DNA of 64,000 nt, taken from Planctomycetaceae bacterium (GTDB lineage: Bacteria; Planctomycetota; Planctomycetia; Planctomycetales; Planctomycetaceae). Positions 62,061-64,000 of this stretch are shown one piece after another. Each line of letters starts with the position of its first letter. The stretch's first letter is position 1. The notes beneath the pieces were generated by a model. That model ran no database searches, had not been told where the DNA came from, and was given only the letters and a program-made list of their open reading frames with translations. The translations under genes were made by a program, and so were the position numbers. The stretch spans positions 124,001-188,000 of the forward strand of contig JAHBXV010000006.1 in the NCBI GenBank assembly GCA_019636285.1, written 5' to 3'.

Positions 62061-62580
62061 GCGAGACTCTTTCTCAATGAAGCGGTTTCGAACCCTCGCC
62101 GGAGGGAGTTACGTAAGACGTGTCACTTGTCTATTAAACGACGGGATCTCTCAAGGTCGGGAACTCGCGCAAATTCCAGAGGGCTGGACCGATTCGAATC
62201 CCGAGGAAAACGACCTCAAGATCTCATCCTCGCAAGGAAAGCGCGGAAGCATTCTGACCAGTTCGCGGCAGAAATCAAACTGTGAAATCAGATCCCGAAC
62301 GGACCAGCTGTAAAAAACGTCGAGGAAGAAACGGGCGAGGTGCGACCCCAACGCCGTGAGACATCGATTGATGGCCTTCATGGTCCACGAAAATGTCTAC
62401 GGATTGGACAGGAATAGAGGTTGTATTGCCGAGTCGTTGAAGTCCAGCCTTCAGGCTGTTCTTCGAAACTCCGCAAACAATGCTCACCCCACATCAACGC
62501 AACCCAAACCTCGAACCAAAACAGGGCAAGCTAAAGCTTGGACTCCAGCGCTTAGGCTCCAGCGCTTGAAACTTCGCTGG
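62061..62580. other. Intergenic region with repeat; no convincing gene
   Basis: About 520 bases between the cupin and sulfite reductase genes. A minus-strand frame of 76 codons (62151-62381) is open, but its product resembles nothing I know and has no good ribosome site. The right half holds a repeat family at 62441-62558. The base composition of the left part is less GC-rich than its neighbours. Confidence 0.45.
62441..62558. repeat. AGTCCAGCCTTCAGGCT-type inverted element
   Basis: AGTCCAGCCTTCAGGCTG (62441-62458) is imperfectly inverted as AGCTAAAGCTTGGACTCC near 62530-62545. A short direct repeat, CTCCAGCGCTT, follows at 62543 and 62557. Confidence 0.6.
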
Positions 62581-64000
62581 TCAGAGCGACTCTTTGGCAA
62601 GGACTGCATCGGCGATAGCGTTCAGCCCCTCGACGCCCACTCGGCAACAATAGTCGCCGAACGATTCGCCGGGCTGCCGGTCGGCCTTGAAGGAACCGAA
62701 CAAGGGAGCGAGGACCGGAACGACCTGTTCGAGCGGGATCATATCTTTGTAGATGAAACCGAGACGAGTCCCCTCCGCGTTGCCGCCAAGGAAGATCGTG
62801 TACTTTCCGACTGCCTTGCCGACGAAGCCGATGTCGGGGGTGTAGGGCCGGGCACACCCATTGGGGCAGCCGGTCATGTGCATGGAGATCCGTTCGTGAA
62901 GCAAACCATGCCGGGCGAGTTCGATTTCCACCTGGTCAATCAATTCGGGCATGACCCGTTCGGATTCGGTGATCGACAAGCCGCATGTGGGGAAAGCGGG
63001 GCAGGCGATGGCATACCGTCGCACGGGGGTCAGTTCTTCGGCCAATTTGATCCCATGTTCACGGAGCATCTGCTCGATATCGTTCCGATCGGCAGGATCA
63101 ATGTCGCAGAGGATTAGCCCCTGGAGTGCCGTGAGGCGGCATTCCATGCCATATTTTCCCAAAACGGCACGGATGGCGGTTTTGATCCGTAAATTTCCCT
63201 CGTCCTTAATACGACCGTTTTCGATGTTCACCCCGAGGAAGAGTTTGCCATCACCCTGTTCGTGCCAACCCATGTGATCGTCGACGCCGTACACGTCCGC
63301 CGGGTGCGGTTCAGGGAGCGGTTGGCCGTAATACTGTTCGACCGTTTCCTTGAATTTTGCCAGTCCCCAATTGTGAATCAGGTACTTCATGCGGGCGACC
63401 TTGCGGTCGACCCGGTTGCCATGATCCCGCTGCACCTTGATGATCGCCACGGCGATATCGGGGACCTGATCGGGCGTGACAAAGGTGAGCTTTTGAGCGA
63501 GCGCGGGAAACGTCTTTTCGGCACTGGGAGTCCGTCCCATGCCACCGCCGACGAGGACATTGTAACCGACGATCTTGTCATCCTCGACAATCGCCAGAAA
63601 GCCGAGGTCGTTACTGTAAATGTCGATGCAGTTGTCATCGGGGAGCGCGATTGCGGTCTTGAATTTCCGCGGCAAGTAGAGCTTGCCGTACATCGGCTCT
63701 TCGACCGGTTGGAACTCCGCGACGTTGGTCTGGTTTCCTTCGTCGTCCTTCAGCCAGATTTCGTAGTAGGCGGTGGAACGGGGTTTGAGATGCTCGGCGA
63801 GCCGGTAGGCCAGCGACTGCATCTCGTCGCGGACCGGATTATTTCGGATTGGCGCGGGACATGCGCAGATGTTTCGCTCAACGTCTCCGCAGGCGGCCAA
63901 AGTAGTCAGAAAGACATGGTTGATGCCGCGGATCGAGGCTTTCAGATTCTCCTTCAGGACTCCGTGCAGTTGTAATCCCTGGCGGGTGGTGATGCGGATC
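62581..64000 (-). CDS. cysI: Sulfite reductase hemoprotein (5' end outside window)
   Basis: At least 472 residues of a siroheme/4Fe-4S sulfite reductase, which reduces sulfite to sulfide for cysteine synthesis. The frame is open to the window edge on the right, and IRITTRQGLQLHGVLKENLK near that end matches the family's substrate-site strand, so the true start lies outside. Cluster and siroheme ligands are present: CPAFPTC and TGCPNGC, with FLGGNAEGTR after them. The C-terminal GESFGDYCCRVG is as in CysI. No cysJ or ferredoxin gene is visible in the window. Confidence 0.93.
   Translation of the reverse strand, partial: IRITTRQGLQLHGVLKENLKASIRGINHVFLTTLAACGDVERNICACPAPIRNNPVRDEMQSLAYRLAEHLKPRSTAYYEIWLKDDEGNQTNVAEFQPVEEPMYGKLYLPRKFKTAIALPDDNCIDIYSNDLGFLAIVEDDKIVGYNVLVGGGMGRTPSAEKTFPALAQKLTFVTPDQVPDIAVAIIKVQRDHGNRVDRKVARMKYLIHNWGLAKFKETVEQYYGQPLPEPHPADVYGVDDHMGWHEQGDGKLFLGVNIENGRIKDEGNLRIKTAIRAVLGKYGMECRLTALQGLILCDIDPADRNDIEQMLREHGIKLAEELTPVRRYAIACPAFPTCGLSITESERVMPELIDQVEIELARHGLLHERISMHMTGCPNGCARPYTPDIGFVGKAVGKYTIFLGGNAEGTRLGFIYKDMIPLEQVVPVLAPLFGSFKADRQPGESFGDYCCRVGVEGLNAIADAVLAKESL

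Noticed and set aside
62151-62381. A 76-codon gene on the minus strand in the large gap
   Set aside because: No family resemblance, no ribosome site and no conserved neighbours; it is noted only within the gap description.

Overview
The window looks like a chromosomal segment of a GC-rich planctomycete (Planctomycetota, class Planctomycetia). The gene content points there: a formylglycine-type sulfatase, a Tat-exported DUF1501 protein, an FG-GAP repeat protein, secreted EF-hand proteins, sugar isomerases of the xylose-isomerase-like TIM-barrel type, a fused GldF/GldG transporter subunit with a DUF4340 partner, and Gly/Pro-rich secreted proteins. The species cannot be fixed from the sequence alone. 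No rRNA, tRNA, CRISPR array, prophage or defence island was seen.

Layout. 1-6.2 kb: the 3' end of argininosuccinate lyase, an EEP-family hydrolase, a sulfatase, a small Gly-rich protein, ExoD and Pmp3 membrane proteins, and a YjbQ-family protein followed by three small genes (a stand-alone EF-Tu domain III, an unknown, a TfoX N-domain protein). 6.4-8.2 kb: a secreted PAP/fibrillin-like protein, a truncated copy of the TfoX gene tail, and a REP-associated tyrosine transposase (RAYT) flanked by palindromes. 8.1-15.6 kb: an enolase-superfamily enzyme, a leucine-rich-repeat protein, an inverse-autotransporter-like surface protein, two Pro/Tyr-rich secreted proteins and an AlkD-like protein. 15.7-21.7 kb: a LOG-family enzyme, a sialidase-like protein, an FG-GAP protein, a PSP1-domain protein and DUF1501.

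21.7-36.9 kb, minus strand: a complete-looking type II secretion / type IV pilus-like operon. In transcription order it encodes a secretin N-domain protein, GspE, F, G, H, I, J, K, a PilM-PilN fusion and a PilO-like protein with Ig-like domains. The secretin homologue has no recognisable outer-membrane barrel domain, which makes the locus unusual.

37.1-45.5 kb: an EF-hand protein, two tandem paralogous secreted proteins, DNA topoisomerase I and a SurA/PpiD-like membrane chaperone. 45.8-50.9 kb: an ABC export/gliding-type cassette (ATPase, GldF-GldG fusion, DUF4340). 51-55.5 kb: an RmlD-like reductase, two cupredoxin-like paralogues (one has lost two predicted copper ligands) and a large EF-hand protein. 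55.6-64 kb: a sugar isomerase, XseA, a family 2 glycosyltransferase, a second sugar isomerase, a Uma2 protein, a phosphomannose-isomerase-like cupin and a sulfite reductase truncated by the window end.

The intergenic spaces are rich in palindromes. At least six dispersed families were found, several of them between convergent genes. One family shares its core and flank with the palindromes around the RAYT gene, so this enzyme is a candidate for having spread them. These palindromes, the barrel-less secretin operon, the stand-alone EF-Tu domain and the copper-ligand-deficient cupredoxin paralogue are the observations most worth following up.
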